A DNA stretch of 41,448 nucleotides from Gemmatimonadota bacterium (GCA_022340865.1 JAJDNC010000136.1:1-41448), one strand, 5' to 3'; shown: positions 16,388-26,873, numbered from the stretch's first letter. Notes: generated from the letters alone by a model not told the origin. Program-made: numbers and translations.

Positions 16388-17997
16388 GCCGCCTCCTCCC
16401 CCTGCGCCTCACGACGGCGCCAGGCGATACGGGTGAGCAACATCAGTCCGGCGAGGATCAGGAGCATCACCCCACGCGACCACCAGCGGGTGACGTGCTC
16501 GTCCGCGGGGATGCCATGCATCATCAGCGTCGGCCAGGCGTCCTTGTACCCCCACGCCACCATCATGACCACCAGGAAGAGAGGGGTGATGTACGTCATG
16601 ATGAATCTGTAGAAGTTCGGGATCCGCCAGGCCGCTCCATCGTGGAGCTCGTTCCACATCCTGTTGTCGGCACTCCAGACCTGTCGCCACCGCCAGGGAT
16701 TCGGACCCAGGACCCACACGAACAGAACCGTCTCCATCATGGCCAGGATCACCAACCCGAAGGTGCCGGCCCAGTAGTCCCACTCGCTCAGGAAGCCCCA
16801 CTGGTAGAAGAAGATGTGCAGCAGGCCGATGGCCACCGCCACGCCCGCGACGGCAAGGACGGACTTCTTGCGTGTGAAGCCGAAGTTCTCCTGGAGGAAC
16901 GAGGTCGTGGGTGTCGCCATGGACACCGACGAGGTGATGCCGGCGAAGAAGAGGAGCCCGAACCACATGACGCCGGCCGCCATCGCTATGAGGGCTCCGC
17001 CCGGAAGCTTGTTGAAGACCAGCGGCATGGCGACGAAGCCCAGGTCGTAGGCGCCGCCCTTGGCGATGGCCACGGCGCCGGCGACACCGAAGAAGGCCAC
17101 CACCGCGGGAATGGCCAGGGAGCCGCCCAGCACCACCTCGGCGGTCTCGTTGGTGGCCGCCGTGGCGATGCCCGACAGCGTCAGGTCGTCCTCCTTCCGC
17201 AGATAGGAGGCGTACGCCTGCAGGCTGCCCATCCCCACCGAGAGGGTGAAGAAGATCTGCCCCGCCGCAGCCAGCCAGACCGAGGGACTCTTCAGCTTCG
17301 CCCAATCCGGCAGGTACATGAAGTTGAGGCCGGCCGCGGGACTGGACGTCGCGGTGGTCCCGTTGGCCAGGGTCACCGTCTGCGGGTGCAGGGTGAGGAC
17401 ACGCACCACGAGGATGGCGGCGAAGATGAACAGGATCGGCATGCCGATCTTGGCCAGCTTCTCGATGCCTCCCGAGAGCCCCTTCAGGACCACCCCGAAG
17501 TTCACCGCGATGGTGACGAAGTAGAACGCGAAGGGCACCCACCACCCCATCTCCGGGGCTTGCAGGTCCTGGTAGTTGGTCAGGAACTGACGCATGCCCT
17601 GCTCGCTGAGGCCGTGCAGGGAGCCCTTGATGCTGAAGAACGTCCAGGCCAGGGTCCAGGACTCGATGTAGCAGTAGTAGATGAGCACCACCAGCGGCAT
17701 GAACAGGCCGAGCACCCCCATGTACTTCGCCACGGGGTTCTTCCAGAGCGTCTGGAACATGCCCGGCACCGAGCCGTGCCCCCGGAGGCCACCGTGCCGC
17801 CCCACCCCCCACTCGATCCACATGAGGGGGATGCCCAGCAGCAGGAAGGCGATGAAGTACGGGATCATGAACGTCCCGCCGCCGTTCTCCGTCGCCTGCA
17901 CCGGGAAGCGGAGGAAGTTCCCCAGGCCCACGGCGTTCCCCGCCATGGCCAGGATCAACCCGACGCGGGATCCCCAGCGTGCGCGTTCCTCAGTCAT
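16384..17997 (-). CDS. Sodium:neurotransmitter symporter (NSS/SNF) family amino-acid transporter
   Basis: 537 residues from ATG 17997, with GAGGAGG 7-8 nt upstream. The first helix carries the family's sodium- and substrate-binding unwound segment, LAMAGNAVGLGNFLRFPVQATENGGGTFMIPY. About twelve membrane helices follow, including SVGMGSLQAYASYL in the helix 6 region, LFFAGITSSVSMATPTTSF around helix 8, and long C-terminal helices. These transporters couple amino-acid uptake to sodium. Substrate cannot be fixed from sequence alone; Met/Ala or other neutral amino acids are plausible given the MetS-like partner. The stop overlaps the small-subunit start (ATGA). Confidence 0.93.
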   Translation of the reverse strand: MTEERARWGSRVGLILAMAGNAVGLGNFLRFPVQATENGGGTFMIPYFIAFLLLGIPLMWIEWGVGRHGGLRGHGSVPGMFQTLWKNPVAKYMGVLGLFMPLVVLIYYCYIESWTLAWTFFSIKGSLHGLSEQGMRQFLTNYQDLQAPEMGWWVPFAFYFVTIAVNFGVVLKGLSGGIEKLAKIGMPILFIFAAILVVRVLTLHPQTVTLANGTTATSSPAAGLNFMYLPDWAKLKSPSVWLAAAGQIFFTLSVGMGSLQAYASYLRKEDDLTLSGIATAATNETAEVVLGGSLAIPAVVAFFGVAGAVAIAKGGAYDLGFVAMPLVFNKLPGGALIAMAAGVMWFGLLFFAGITSSVSMATPTTSFLQENFGFTRKKSVLAVAGVAVAIGLLHIFFYQWGFLSEWDYWAGTFGLVILAMMETVLFVWVLGPNPWRWRQVWSADNRMWNELHDGAAWRIPNFYRFIMTYITPLFLVVMMVAWGYKDAWPTLMMHGIPADEHVTRWWSRGVMLLILAGLMLLTRIAWRRREAQGEEAA

Positions 17998-18205
17998 GAA
18001 GAAGCCTCCTCTCGGGGACGAGACTTCCCTGCCCCGTGCGACGGGACGCAGTCGACGACCGACGGTAGCCAGCTCATGCGCATATCCGTGCCTTCGTCAG
18101 GTGGACGGGACGCGGCGACCGTGCGGGTAGCCGCGGAGTCGGAGAAAATTCGTCCAAGAATGCCGGGGCGCGGCGCTCCGGGCAAGGCGACCAGCGAAGG
18201 TTCCC

Positions 18206-19366
18206 CTACGCCCCGGCCAGCGCGAGATCGCACACACGGCTGGCCACCGCCTGAGCCAGGAGCTCGTGGGCGCGCCTGACGATGTCGTCCAGCGAGGGCG
18301 TCTCGCTGAACATCTCCTCGGCCTTCTCGCGGAGCTCGGGAATGGTGGGCAGGTGGGGAAGAGAGACCTCGGCCAGCCGAGCTTCCACCTGGCTCCGGGC
18401 CCGGCGGGCCCGCTCCGCCAGGTCCTCGAAGCGATGTGACTCCGCCCAGGCCTCCTTCACCCGCCCCGCGATGGCCTCGGCGCTGAAAGAGCCGGCCAGA
18501 TCCCGGGCGACCTTCTCCAGCACCTTGCGGCCCACGGGGACCTCGCCCCGGACGACCGCCTCCGGCGGCGCACGGAGCGACCACACCAGGTGCAGCCACG
18601 ACATCGCCTTCAGCACATAGAAGGAGACGTCCACCTCGTACCAGCGGAAGCCCTGGCGCGTGGAGCTCTGGTAGTGATGGTGGTTGTTGTGCCATCCCTC
18701 GCCCAGCGTGAGGAGCGCCAGGAACCAGTTGTTGCGCGAGTCGTCACCGGTGACGTAGCGCTGCCTGCCGGAGGCGTGCGCCAGGGAGTTGATGAAGAAC
18801 GTGCAGTGGTACAGCACCACCGTGCTCCAGAAGAAGCCCACCACCAGCATGGGCCAGCCACCCCACAGCCAGAGCGCAATCGCCAGCAGGAAGGCCGGCG
18901 CGTAGGTGAGGCGGTTGAGGAGCCTCAGCTCCGGGTAGCGCGTCAGGTCCCGCACCGTCCCGTAGTCGGGCTTCAGGTTCGACGGGTTGAAGATCCATCC
19001 CACATGGGCGTAGAAGAACCCATGCTGCCGCGGGGAATGCACGTCCTGGGGCGTGTCCGAGTAGAGGTGGTGGTGGCGGTGTACCGCGGCCCACCAGATC
19101 ACCCCCCGCTGCGCCGACGTCTGGCCCAGGAAGGCCAGCAGGAACTGGAAGAGCCGGCTCGTCCTGTAGGAGCGGTGCGAGAAGTACCTGTGGTAGCCGG
19201 CGGTGATGGCCCACATGCGGATCAGGTAGAGCGCGAGGGCCACCCAGAGCGCTTCCACGGACACCCCGGTCCAGAGTGCCCCCAGACACGCCAGATGGAC
19301 CAGCAGGAAGGGGGTCGCAGAAGGATAGACGATGTCGTCGTGGGGGGCGTGGGCGTGACGGGCCAG
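18206..19366 (-). CDS. Membrane fatty-acid (acyl-CoA/acyl-lipid) desaturase, probable CTG start
   Basis: 386 residues if it starts at CTG 19366. The first standard start, GTG 19264, would cut off DDIVYPSATPFLLVHLACLG, which looks like the normal first membrane helix of this family, and no ATG/GTG/TTG lies between the upstream in-frame TAG and 19264. The CTG has a perfect AAGGAG at 19375-19380, 8 nt away. Di-iron histidine boxes are HRYFSH (59-64), HRHHH (96-100) and HNNHHH (226-231). The enzyme introduces a double bond, typically delta-9, into fatty acyl chains at the membrane. The last 130 residues form a charged helical tail (RARRARSQVEARLAEV) beyond the catalytic core. It is divergent from the ArsR-methyltransferase gene. 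Confidence 0.88.
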   Translation of the reverse strand: MARHAHAPHDDIVYPSATPFLLVHLACLGALWTGVSVEALWVALALYLIRMWAITAGYHRYFSHRSYRTSRLFQFLLAFLGQTSAQRGVIWWAAVHRHHHLYSDTPQDVHSPRQHGFFYAHVGWIFNPSNLKPDYGTVRDLTRYPELRLLNRLTYAPAFLLAIALWLWGGWPMLVVGFFWSTVVLYHCTFFINSLAHASGRQRYVTGDDSRNNWFLALLTLGEGWHNNHHHYQSSTRQGFRWYEVDVSFYVLKAMSWLHLVWSLRAPPEAVVRGEVPVGRKVLEKVARDLAGSFSAEAIAGRVKEAWAESHRFEDLAERARRARSQVEARLAEVSLPHLPTIPELREKAEEMFSETPSLDDIVRRAHELLAQAVASRVCDLALAGA

Positions 19367-19374
19367 GGCTCCGG

Positions 19375-19380
19375 CTCCTT
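19375..19380 (-). promoter_or_regulatory. Shine-Dalgarno AAGGAG deciding the CTG start
   Basis: AAGGAG on the minus strand lies 8 nt before CTG 19366. It is perfectly matched to anti-SD and well spaced for the CTG, but 111 nt from the first standard in-frame start codon, so it supports initiation at CTG. Confidence 0.6.
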
Positions 19381-19405
19381 CGACTCGGGCAGTGTGGGCA
19401 GTGCG

Positions 19406-19477
19406 GGAGGACGCGCGAAGCTAACCAAAGGACGGTGGGGGAGCCAAGGGTACCGGGGGCGGGTTCGCGCGTCCTTC
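19406..19477. repeat. Long inverted repeat in the desaturase / ArsR-methyltransferase intergenic region
   Basis: AGGACGCGCGAA at 19408-19419 is perfectly complementary to TTCGCGCGTCCT at 19464-19475 (12 bp). The pairing continues for two more pairs, one of them G-T, around a 44-nt loop. It could form in the 5' leader of the desaturase mRNA, upstream of AAGGAG, if that transcript starts near 19495, or act as a DNA site. The loop matches no riboswitch class I can recognise. Confidence 0.5.
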
Positions 19478-19498
19478 GCCCCTTTCGGCACCCGTCCA

Positions 19499-19514
19499 GG
19501 AAATATATTTTTCC
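19499..19514. promoter_or_regulatory. AT-rich near-palindrome, candidate bidirectional promoter/operator
   Basis: GGAAATATATTTTTCC contains the perfect palindrome AAATATATTT (19501-19510), giving a TATATT -10-like hexamer on both strands. It lies 11-24 bp before the ArsR-methyltransferase start and upstream of the desaturase leader. The -35 matches are weak on both sides. In a very GC-rich intergenic region it is the only obvious promoter core, and an ArsR dimer could bind the palindrome. Confidence 0.4.
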
Positions 19515-19524
19515 ATGCGCATCT

Positions 19525-20561
19525 ATGAATACGACAACGCCGACGCCGATCCTTGACCACCTCTCCGCCCTGGGAGACGAGACGCGTACGCGCATCCTCG
19601 CGCTCCTGGAGCATGGGGAGCTGACGGTCTCCGAGCTGTGCGACGCCCTCCAGCTCCCCCAGCCCACCGTGAGCCGCCACCTGCGCACGCTGGCCGCGGA
19701 CGGCTGGGTGGTCTCCCGCGCCGAGGGCCGAAACCGGCACTACCGGTTCTCGCCGGCGCTGGAACCCGCCTCCCTGGACCTGTGGCGCATCGTGCGCGGG
19801 GACCTCGACCACTACGCGGTCTACGCGGCGGACGCGGAGCGCGTCCGCGGGGTGCTGGCGGAGCGCCACCGGCGGGCGGCGAGCTTCTTCGCCGGTGTGG
19901 CCGACCGCTGGGACGAGCTCAGGATGCAGCTCTTCGGCGCCCGCGCCGAGCTGCTCCCTCTCTTCGCGCTGCTGGACGAGCGCTGGGTCGTGGGGGACCT
20001 GGGGAGCGGCACCGGCGCGCTGGCTGCGCTCCTCGCGCCCTTCGTCGGGAAGGTGGTGGGCGTGGACCGGTCCGAGGCCATGCTGGCTGCGGCACGCCGC
20101 CGGCTGCAGGATGTGGAGAACGTCGAGCTCCGCTCCGGCGACCTGCGCAGGCTCCCCATCGACGACGGCGAGCTGGACCTGGCGGTGCTGTCCCTGGTGC
20201 TGCATTACGTGGTCGATCCGCCCGAGGTCCTGGCCGAAGCGCACCGCGCGCTGCGGCCGCGAGGAAGGCTCCTCATCGTGGAGATGCGCGCCCATGAGCG
20301 GGGCGCCGAGTACGCCGAGGAGATGGGCCACATCTGGCCGGGCTTCGACCCCCGGCGCATGACCCTGTGGATGCACGAGGCCGGCTTCGAGGACGTGCAG
20401 GTGCGGCCCCTTCCGCCCGATCCCGCGGCCCGGGGTCCGCTGGTGTTCGTGGCCTCGGGCGTGCGCGCGGGGAAACGTCCCGCCCCCGAGCCGGTAACAG
20501 GGGGCGCCCCCGGCGCATCGCGACCCTCCCAACCATCCGAACCATCGAGAGACGAGGAATC

Positions 20562-20565
<4 letters not shown>
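19525..20565 (+). CDS. ArsR-type HTH regulator fused to SAM-dependent methyltransferase
   Basis: 346 residues from ATG 19525. Residues 8-80 are an ArsR winged helix ([23 protein letters not shown], then [20 protein letters not shown]). The ELCVCDL-type metal-binding cysteines are absent (ELCDAL), so it is not a classic metal sensor. Residues 130-310 are a class I methyltransferase: [62 protein letters not shown] and [13 protein letters not shown]. The stop overlaps the ahcY start by 4 bases (ATGA), so the two are co-translated. The methyltransferase-like domain may sense SAM/SAH or methylate a substrate whose SAH product AhcY removes. SahR, an ArsR-family SAH sensor, is a known precedent for such regulation. 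Confidence 0.88.
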
Positions 20566-22049
<1,484 letters not shown>

Positions 22050-22075
22050 GCGGCGCGGGGGCATCCTGCACCCCG

Positions 22076-22110
22076 GAGAGGCGGCCGCCCAGCGGCCGCC
22101 TCTCTTCTTT
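22076..22110 (+). terminator. Rho-independent terminator after ahcY
   Basis: GAGAGGCGGCCGC (22076-22088) and GCGGCCGCCTCTC (22092-22104) form a perfect 13-bp stem with a CCA loop, followed by TTCTTT. It is the clearest intrinsic terminator in the window and ends the ArsR-methyltransferase/ahcY operon. Confidence 0.85.
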
Positions 22111-22218
22111 GCCTGCCGTCCCGGATCGTCCCTCGCCGCCCCTTCCCCATCGGGACCGCTCCCGGCGCGGCTCCGACATGTCGGGGCCCCTCTCGTCCCA
22201 GAGGGCCCACACGGCAGG

Positions 22219-22977
22219 TTACCCGCTGATGAGCAGCTTGATGGCGAAGAGGACGATGGTGACGGTGACCACGTTCCTCACCCAGGCGTGCCCCTTGAGG
22301 ATCTGCAGGCGCACACCCGTCAAACCGCCTAGGAGATTCCCGGCGGCCAGCGCCAGACCCACGATCCAATCGACCTTCCCGCTCCAGGCGAAGAGCGCCA
22401 GCGCCAGGGGAGTGAACGCCAGAACGAGCGTGACCTTCACGGCGTTGCCCCTCACCAGGTCGAGGCCGCCGGCCGTCGTCACGGCCAGGATCACGAAGCC
22501 GACGCCGGCCTGGAGGAACCCCCCGTAGAACCCCACCAGGAAGAAGGTCCCCGCGAACACGAGCGCCCGTGAGCCCCGAGGGGCGGGCGTCACCTCACCT
22601 CCGGCCGCAGGTGTCGGCCTCCACACCGTGTAGGCCGCCACCAACACCATCACCAGCGCGAGGATCCGTTGGAAAGCCAGGTCGCCGATGTGCACGGCCA
22701 GCAGCGTGCCGAGCACCGCGCCCGCCACCGCCGGGGGAATCGCGAGCAGGAGCCAGGCCCGGGAGATCAGGCCTTTGCGCTGGAAGCTCCACGATGCCCC
22801 GACGTTCTGCACGAGGATGGCCACCCGGTTCGTGCCGTTCGCCACCGTCGGCGGAAGACCCAGGAAGATCATCACCGGCAGGGTGAGCAGGGAGCCACCG
22901 CCGGCGATGACGTTCAACGTGCCGGCCACGAGGCCGACCGCGAAGAGGATGAGGGCGTTGACGGCGGGGTTGAACAC
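22219..22977 (-). CDS. TauE/SafE-family membrane transporter
   Basis: 252 residues from GTG 22977. The first helix has the family pattern LFAVGLVAGTLNVIAGGGSLLTLPVMIFLGLPPTVANGTNR, split over about residues 11-51. The second half repeats it with FLVGFYGGFLQAGVGFVILAV. Eight membrane helices are expected, arranged as two inverted halves of four. TauE/SafE proteins export sulfite, sulfoacetate or similar organosulfur anions; other members have other substrates, and nothing nearby fixes it. The neighbours are the convergent ahcY operon and the tail of a TonB receptor on the same strand, with 207 bp between. Confidence 0.9.
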   Translation of the reverse strand: MFNPAVNALILFAVGLVAGTLNVIAGGGSLLTLPVMIFLGLPPTVANGTNRVAILVQNVGASWSFQRKGLISRAWLLLAIPPAVAGAVLGTLLAVHIGDLAFQRILALVMVLVAAYTVWRPTPAAGGEVTPAPRGSRALVFAGTFFLVGFYGGFLQAGVGFVILAVTTAGGLDLVRGNAVKVTLVLAFTPLALALFAWSGKVDWIVGLALAAGNLLGGLTGVRLQILKGHAWVRNVVTVTIVLFAIKLLISG

Positions 22978-23184
22978 GGTGGGATACGGCTCAGAAGGTG
23001 GACGCTCCGGCGTCGCCGTCGGCGCCCGACGGCCGCAGGACGCGATGCCAAGGTTCGCACGAGGTGGCGGGAGCGTCCAGCCTGCCCACGGCCCCCGGGA
23101 AGCGGCCCCCCCGCTCAGGAGAACGGGAGGGCCGCGAGGTGAGGTGCTGCCCGTCGGGGCAGACCGGGAAGACCGCTCAGGTCA

Positions 23185-25941
23185 TCAGAAGATCACCTGG
23201 AAGCCCACGTTGTAGGTGCGGGGCAGTCCCAGGAAGACCTCGGCGGCCATGGCGTTGTGGCCGGGGTCGGCGGCACATGCCTGGTAGTTCGGCGTGCAGC
23301 TGTAGTACGCGTTGTACGACGAGTTGTCCGTCGCGTCCTGGACGTACATGGTGTTGAAGAGGTTGAAGACGTTGGCGAACAGCCTCACGTCCCCACCGGT
23401 CCAGGCCGGGATCAGGTCGTTGATGCGGTACGTGCCGTGGAGGTCGAAGACCGTGTAGCCCGGGGTCTTCCACGCCTGGGCGTGATCGGTCTCGGTGGTG
23501 CGACCGAACGGGTCGAACGCAGCGTAGTAGTTGAAGTTCGACCGGCCCTGGAGCTGGAGCCAGACCCCCGAGGTCGGCGTGAGCGCCACCGCGTATGAGA
23601 GCTGCGTCTGCGGCTGATCGGAGACCTTCAGACCCTTGATGTAGAAGTTGTACGTCGTGGCGGTCGTCCTGTTGCCGGAGACCGCACGCCCGCTGGCGTC
23701 GTTCAGATACTTCCAGTCGCCGAGCGACGCCGCGACGTCGAAGCGCAGCAGGTCGATGGGCTGGTATGCGCCCTGGAGCTCGACGCCCAGGTGCCGCTCG
23801 TCCACGCCCAGGATCTGGGCGGAGATGTCCTGGTTGGGCACGTAGAATACGTGCGCGTGGTTCTTCCACGTCGTGTCGTAGAGGTTCAGGTCGAGCGCCA
23901 GCCCGCGGTTCATGGCCCGGTACTTGAGCCCCGCCTCGAACGACGTGAACGTCTCGTTCTTGGGGTTGGGGAGGACGGTGCCGTTCACGTCGTCGATGAC
24001 GCCGTCGAAGATGGGCACCTTGGAGACGTAGCCGGCGTTGGCGTAGGCCGACCACTCCTCGGTGAAGTTGCGGCTGAGGCCGCCCTTGACCTGGTAGCCG
24101 TGCAGGTTGCCGCTCTTCAGCGTCAGGTCGCCGCCGCCGGGACCCGGGTTGAAGTGGTCCTTATACGTGTAGGCGTTCTGGTCCCACCCGAACATCCCGT
24201 AGAACGAGCCCCGCCGGGTGACCTTCTCGCCCTGCACGTACGCGCCGAGCCAGTTCACCGTGTTCGTGTTGTAATAGTCGATCTTGTCGCCGAAGGTGGT
24301 CCGGCGCGTGCCGGTGAACGCGTCGGCGTTGTCGATCCAGTACTGGCCGCCCAGGAGGTCACGCACCTCCCGGTAGTGGTCGATGGACGCCGTGCGCCAG
24401 TCGAGGCCGATCTCGCTCGTCCACCCGGAGCGGTACTCCTTGCGCAGCTTGGAGATGGCGCCGATGGTCCACTGGTTGTTCACCGAGTTGCGCAGGATGC
24501 CGCTGGAGTGTCCGTCGGCGTTTGCCTGGTTGGCGGCGATGGTGGCGTTCCAATCGGCCACCCGCTGCATGGACGAGTAGTTCCACTGGAGGGAGCCCAG
24601 CGTCCCGCTTCCGCCGCCGGAGCCCCCGGAGTAGTACGCCACCGTGGACCACGTCAGCCCGTTCCCGAAGTAGGAGTAGTAGTTCAGGTTCACCTGCGGC
24701 TTGTCGAAGTAGTTCTCGCGCTCGTTGATGAAGTTCGGGCTGTGCCGCGAGAACGTGCCCGCCTCGGGCCCGCTGCTGGCATACTGCTTCCCCGTATAAG
24801 ACGGGCTCACCCCGTCGACGTTCGGGCTCCACAGGCGCCCCGACTCGGGGATGGCCGCCAGCGCGGCGGCGCTGTACCCGAGCTTTCTGGCGTACGAGTG
24901 GCTGATCTGCGCGATGTTGAGCTCGTACAGGTTCTGCCCGTGACTCTGGGGCTCGTTCATCGCGTAGAACTCCAGGCGATTCTTGGAGTTGATCTGGTAC
25001 GCCGACGCGATGTACCAGGCGTAGGCGTTGGTCCACGTCGCGCGCCCACCGCCGGGGGCGTCGAACAGGCCGTTTCCGGTCTTCCGCGAGAAGGAGCCCG
25101 TGAACGCGAAGCCGTCGTGCTCACCGGTGTTGACGAGGAACGTCTCCTTGTAGAAATGGTCGTTCCCGAACTCCTGCTTGTAGCTCGCGCCCGCCGTCCG
25201 CGACGACGGGTCCGTGATGATGTTCATGGTCCCGCCGATGGACGGCACGGCGAGGTTCACCGCCGAGAAGCCCCGCTGGACCTGGATGCTCGTGGCGGCG
25301 TCACCGAGCCCGTCGAAGTCGGACCAGTATACCCAGCCGTTCTCCATGTCGTTGACCGGCACGCCGTCGACCATGACCCCGATGTGCCGCTGGTCGAAGC
25401 CCCGGATGTTGATCCGGGCATCGCCTGCGCCGCCGCCCTGCATCGTGGCGTAGACGCTGGGCGTCATGTTGAGGACCATGGGCAGGTCCTGCGACCCCAG
25501 CTCGTTCTGGATCTGGACCCTGTTGACGTTGCTGTACGCCACCGGCGTCTTTCGCTCCACGGCGCGCGTCGCGAAGACCTCCAGAGCGTCGAGGGGGACG
25601 GCTTTCGTGGTGAGCTGGAAGTCGATGGTGCGCGTCTGGCCGGCGGCGAGCGTGACCCCGCTCTGGGTCTGCGGTCCGTACCCGATCATCTGTGCCTCGA
25701 CCTGGTACGGGCCACCGGCCCGCAACCCCGCCACGACGTAGCGCCCATTGTCCTGGGTCAGGGCTCCATTCTGGGTACCGGTCGTCTGGTTCGTCACGAC
25801 GACCTGGACCCCCGACAGGGGGCCGCCGCCTTCGTTGGTCACGCGCCCGCTCACCGTCGCGGTGGTTTGAGCAGCCAGGTTGCCGGTTGCCAGAAGCGCC
25901 ATGGCCACCGGCAGCCATCCCACGCCGTTGCTGAGTCGCAT
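23185..25941 (-). CDS. TonB-dependent outer-membrane receptor
   Basis: 918 residues from ATG 25941, chosen because it opens a signal peptide (VGWLPVAMALLATGNLAAQ); the longer frame upstream is not signal-like. Residues 25-120 are a carboxypeptidase-regulatory-like domain (VSGRVTNEGGGPLSGVQVVV). The plug follows, with VPVNDMENGWVYWSDFDGLGDAA and IGGTMNIIT, then a long beta-barrel rich in aromatic and Asn/Gly strands. The final residues, GFQVIF, end in Phe as outer-membrane barrels do. No SusD partner, extracytoplasmic sigma factor or enzyme lies next to it, so the substrate (siderophore, sugar or peptide) is open. A TACAAT -10-like hexamer on the minus strand at 26003-26008 gives a plausible leader of about 55 nt. 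Confidence 0.92.
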   Translation of the reverse strand: MRLSNGVGWLPVAMALLATGNLAAQTTATVSGRVTNEGGGPLSGVQVVVTNQTTGTQNGALTQDNGRYVVAGLRAGGPYQVEAQMIGYGPQTQSGVTLAAGQTRTIDFQLTTKAVPLDALEVFATRAVERKTPVAYSNVNRVQIQNELGSQDLPMVLNMTPSVYATMQGGGAGDARINIRGFDQRHIGVMVDGVPVNDMENGWVYWSDFDGLGDAATSIQVQRGFSAVNLAVPSIGGTMNIITDPSSRTAGASYKQEFGNDHFYKETFLVNTGEHDGFAFTGSFSRKTGNGLFDAPGGGRATWTNAYAWYIASAYQINSKNRLEFYAMNEPQSHGQNLYELNIAQISHSYARKLGYSAAALAAIPESGRLWSPNVDGVSPSYTGKQYASSGPEAGTFSRHSPNFINERENYFDKPQVNLNYYSYFGNGLTWSTVAYYSGGSGGGSGTLGSLQWNYSSMQRVADWNATIAANQANADGHSSGILRNSVNNQWTIGAISKLRKEYRSGWTSEIGLDWRTASIDHYREVRDLLGGQYWIDNADAFTGTRRTTFGDKIDYYNTNTVNWLGAYVQGEKVTRRGSFYGMFGWDQNAYTYKDHFNPGPGGGDLTLKSGNLHGYQVKGGLSRNFTEEWSAYANAGYVSKVPIFDGVIDDVNGTVLPNPKNETFTSFEAGLKYRAMNRGLALDLNLYDTTWKNHAHVFYVPNQDISAQILGVDERHLGVELQGAYQPIDLLRFDVAASLGDWKYLNDASGRAVSGNRTTATTYNFYIKGLKVSDQPQTQLSYAVALTPTSGVWLQLQGRSNFNYYAAFDPFGRTTETDHAQAWKTPGYTVFDLHGTYRINDLIPAWTGGDVRLFANVFNLFNTMYVQDATDNSSYNAYYSCTPNYQACAADPGHNAMAAEVFLGLPRTYNVGFQVIF

Positions 25942-26413
25942 CGCTACTTGCCTTTCACTTGTGGGCAGGTCCACGTCGCGGCGGTTCCGCGGTGGGTCGA
26001 CAATTGTAAGCATCCTTATTAGCGGGGAAAGGAAACATCTGGCTATCGCCGGGTAACGGCTGCACCGAGGCGCGGACCCGCGACTGTCCCAGGCTCATGA
26101 TCCTTATGCGACAGCACTTTCCAGGCTCATTGACCCACCGAGGCACGCTCGCGGACCGCGGATCGACATATGTCGCGAAGACAACAACTCCTCGTACACC
26201 GCCAGCGCGCCCTGTGCGGGCTCGCTGCCTGCAACCGGTGGACGCTTCGAACCGTCCAACGAGACACGGACGCGCAGGCTGGGCCATCCGCCGGGGTGGG
26301 AGACCGTGAGGTCGCAGGCTGCAACTTCCGGAGGTCCCACCCCGTAGGGAGGGATCGAGTAGGCCGTCCCCGGGGGAAGGGGACGGCGCTCCACCTCAAC
26401 CCGACGAACGACG
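25942..26413. other. 472-bp intergenic region with TonB-receptor promoter and a doubtful small ORF
   Basis: The left part (25990-26110) is AT-richer and holds TACAAT on the minus strand (26003-26008), a reasonable -10 for the TonB receptor, though its -35 is weak. The rest has lower third-position G+C in every frame. One minus-strand frame, 26104-26433, encodes 109 residues with a plausible beta-rich stretch (DLTVSHPGGWPSLRVRVSLDG), but it overlaps the start of the gene at 26414 and I do not call it a gene. Confidence 0.4.
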
Positions 26414-26728
26414 ATGTCGCCGAGAAAGACCATCCTCCGAGAGCTCTCCCGCCAGTACCGGGAGCATGGCAGCGAGTGTCTGAAGCGCCCCTCCGAGATC
26501 CAGGGCTTCGGGGAGGCTCCCGAGAAGTACCAGAGCGCCGTGAACCGGCTGCTCCAGGACCGGCTCGTAGAGGGGCGCAAGGACGAAGAGGGGCGCATGG
26601 CGCTGGCCCTCAACCAGCATCGCATCGGCGACGTGAAGCGGGAGCTGCGCCCCCTCTGGGCGCGCCCGGCGATGTGGGCGGTGCTGGTGCTCGTGGCGGT
26701 GGTGGTGGGAGCCGGCTTCGCGATCTAG
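26414..26728 (+). CDS. Small protein with C-terminal membrane anchor, unknown
   Basis: 104 residues from ATG 26414 (MSPRKTILRELSRQYREHG). Residues 1-75 are charged and helical, with a pattern reminiscent of a winged-helix fragment (EKYQSAVNRLLQDRLVEGRKDEEGRMALAL). The last 20 residues are one membrane helix (WAVLVLVAVVVGAGFAI) that ends the protein, so it is likely tail-anchored with the charged part in the cytoplasm. No family is recognised. It is transcribed alone, convergent with the monooxygenase-like gene. Codon use matches the genome, which supports a real gene. Confidence 0.7.
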   Translation: MSPRKTILRELSRQYREHGSECLKRPSEIQGFGEAPEKYQSAVNRLLQDRLVEGRKDEEGRMALALNQHRIGDVKRELRPLWARPAMWAVLVLVAVVVGAGFAI

Positions 26729-26873
26729 TCGCGGGCCTGCGGGCGGCCTGTCCGCCCGCAGAATGCAGAATGAAGGGAGCGGCCGGGGAACGGGGCTGCG
26801 CCGCGCCCCTCGCCGCGCAGCGCGAGCCCCGTCCCCCGGCTCCGGGTCCGGCGCTTCCGGGCCGCTCCCGCCC

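Noticed and set aside
19381..19524. SAH or SAM riboswitch before the ArsR-methyltransferase/ahcY operon
   Set aside because: The long stem is real, but conserved cores of the SAH and SAM riboswitch classes I know are not visible, and the only promoter-like core on the plus strand lies downstream of it.
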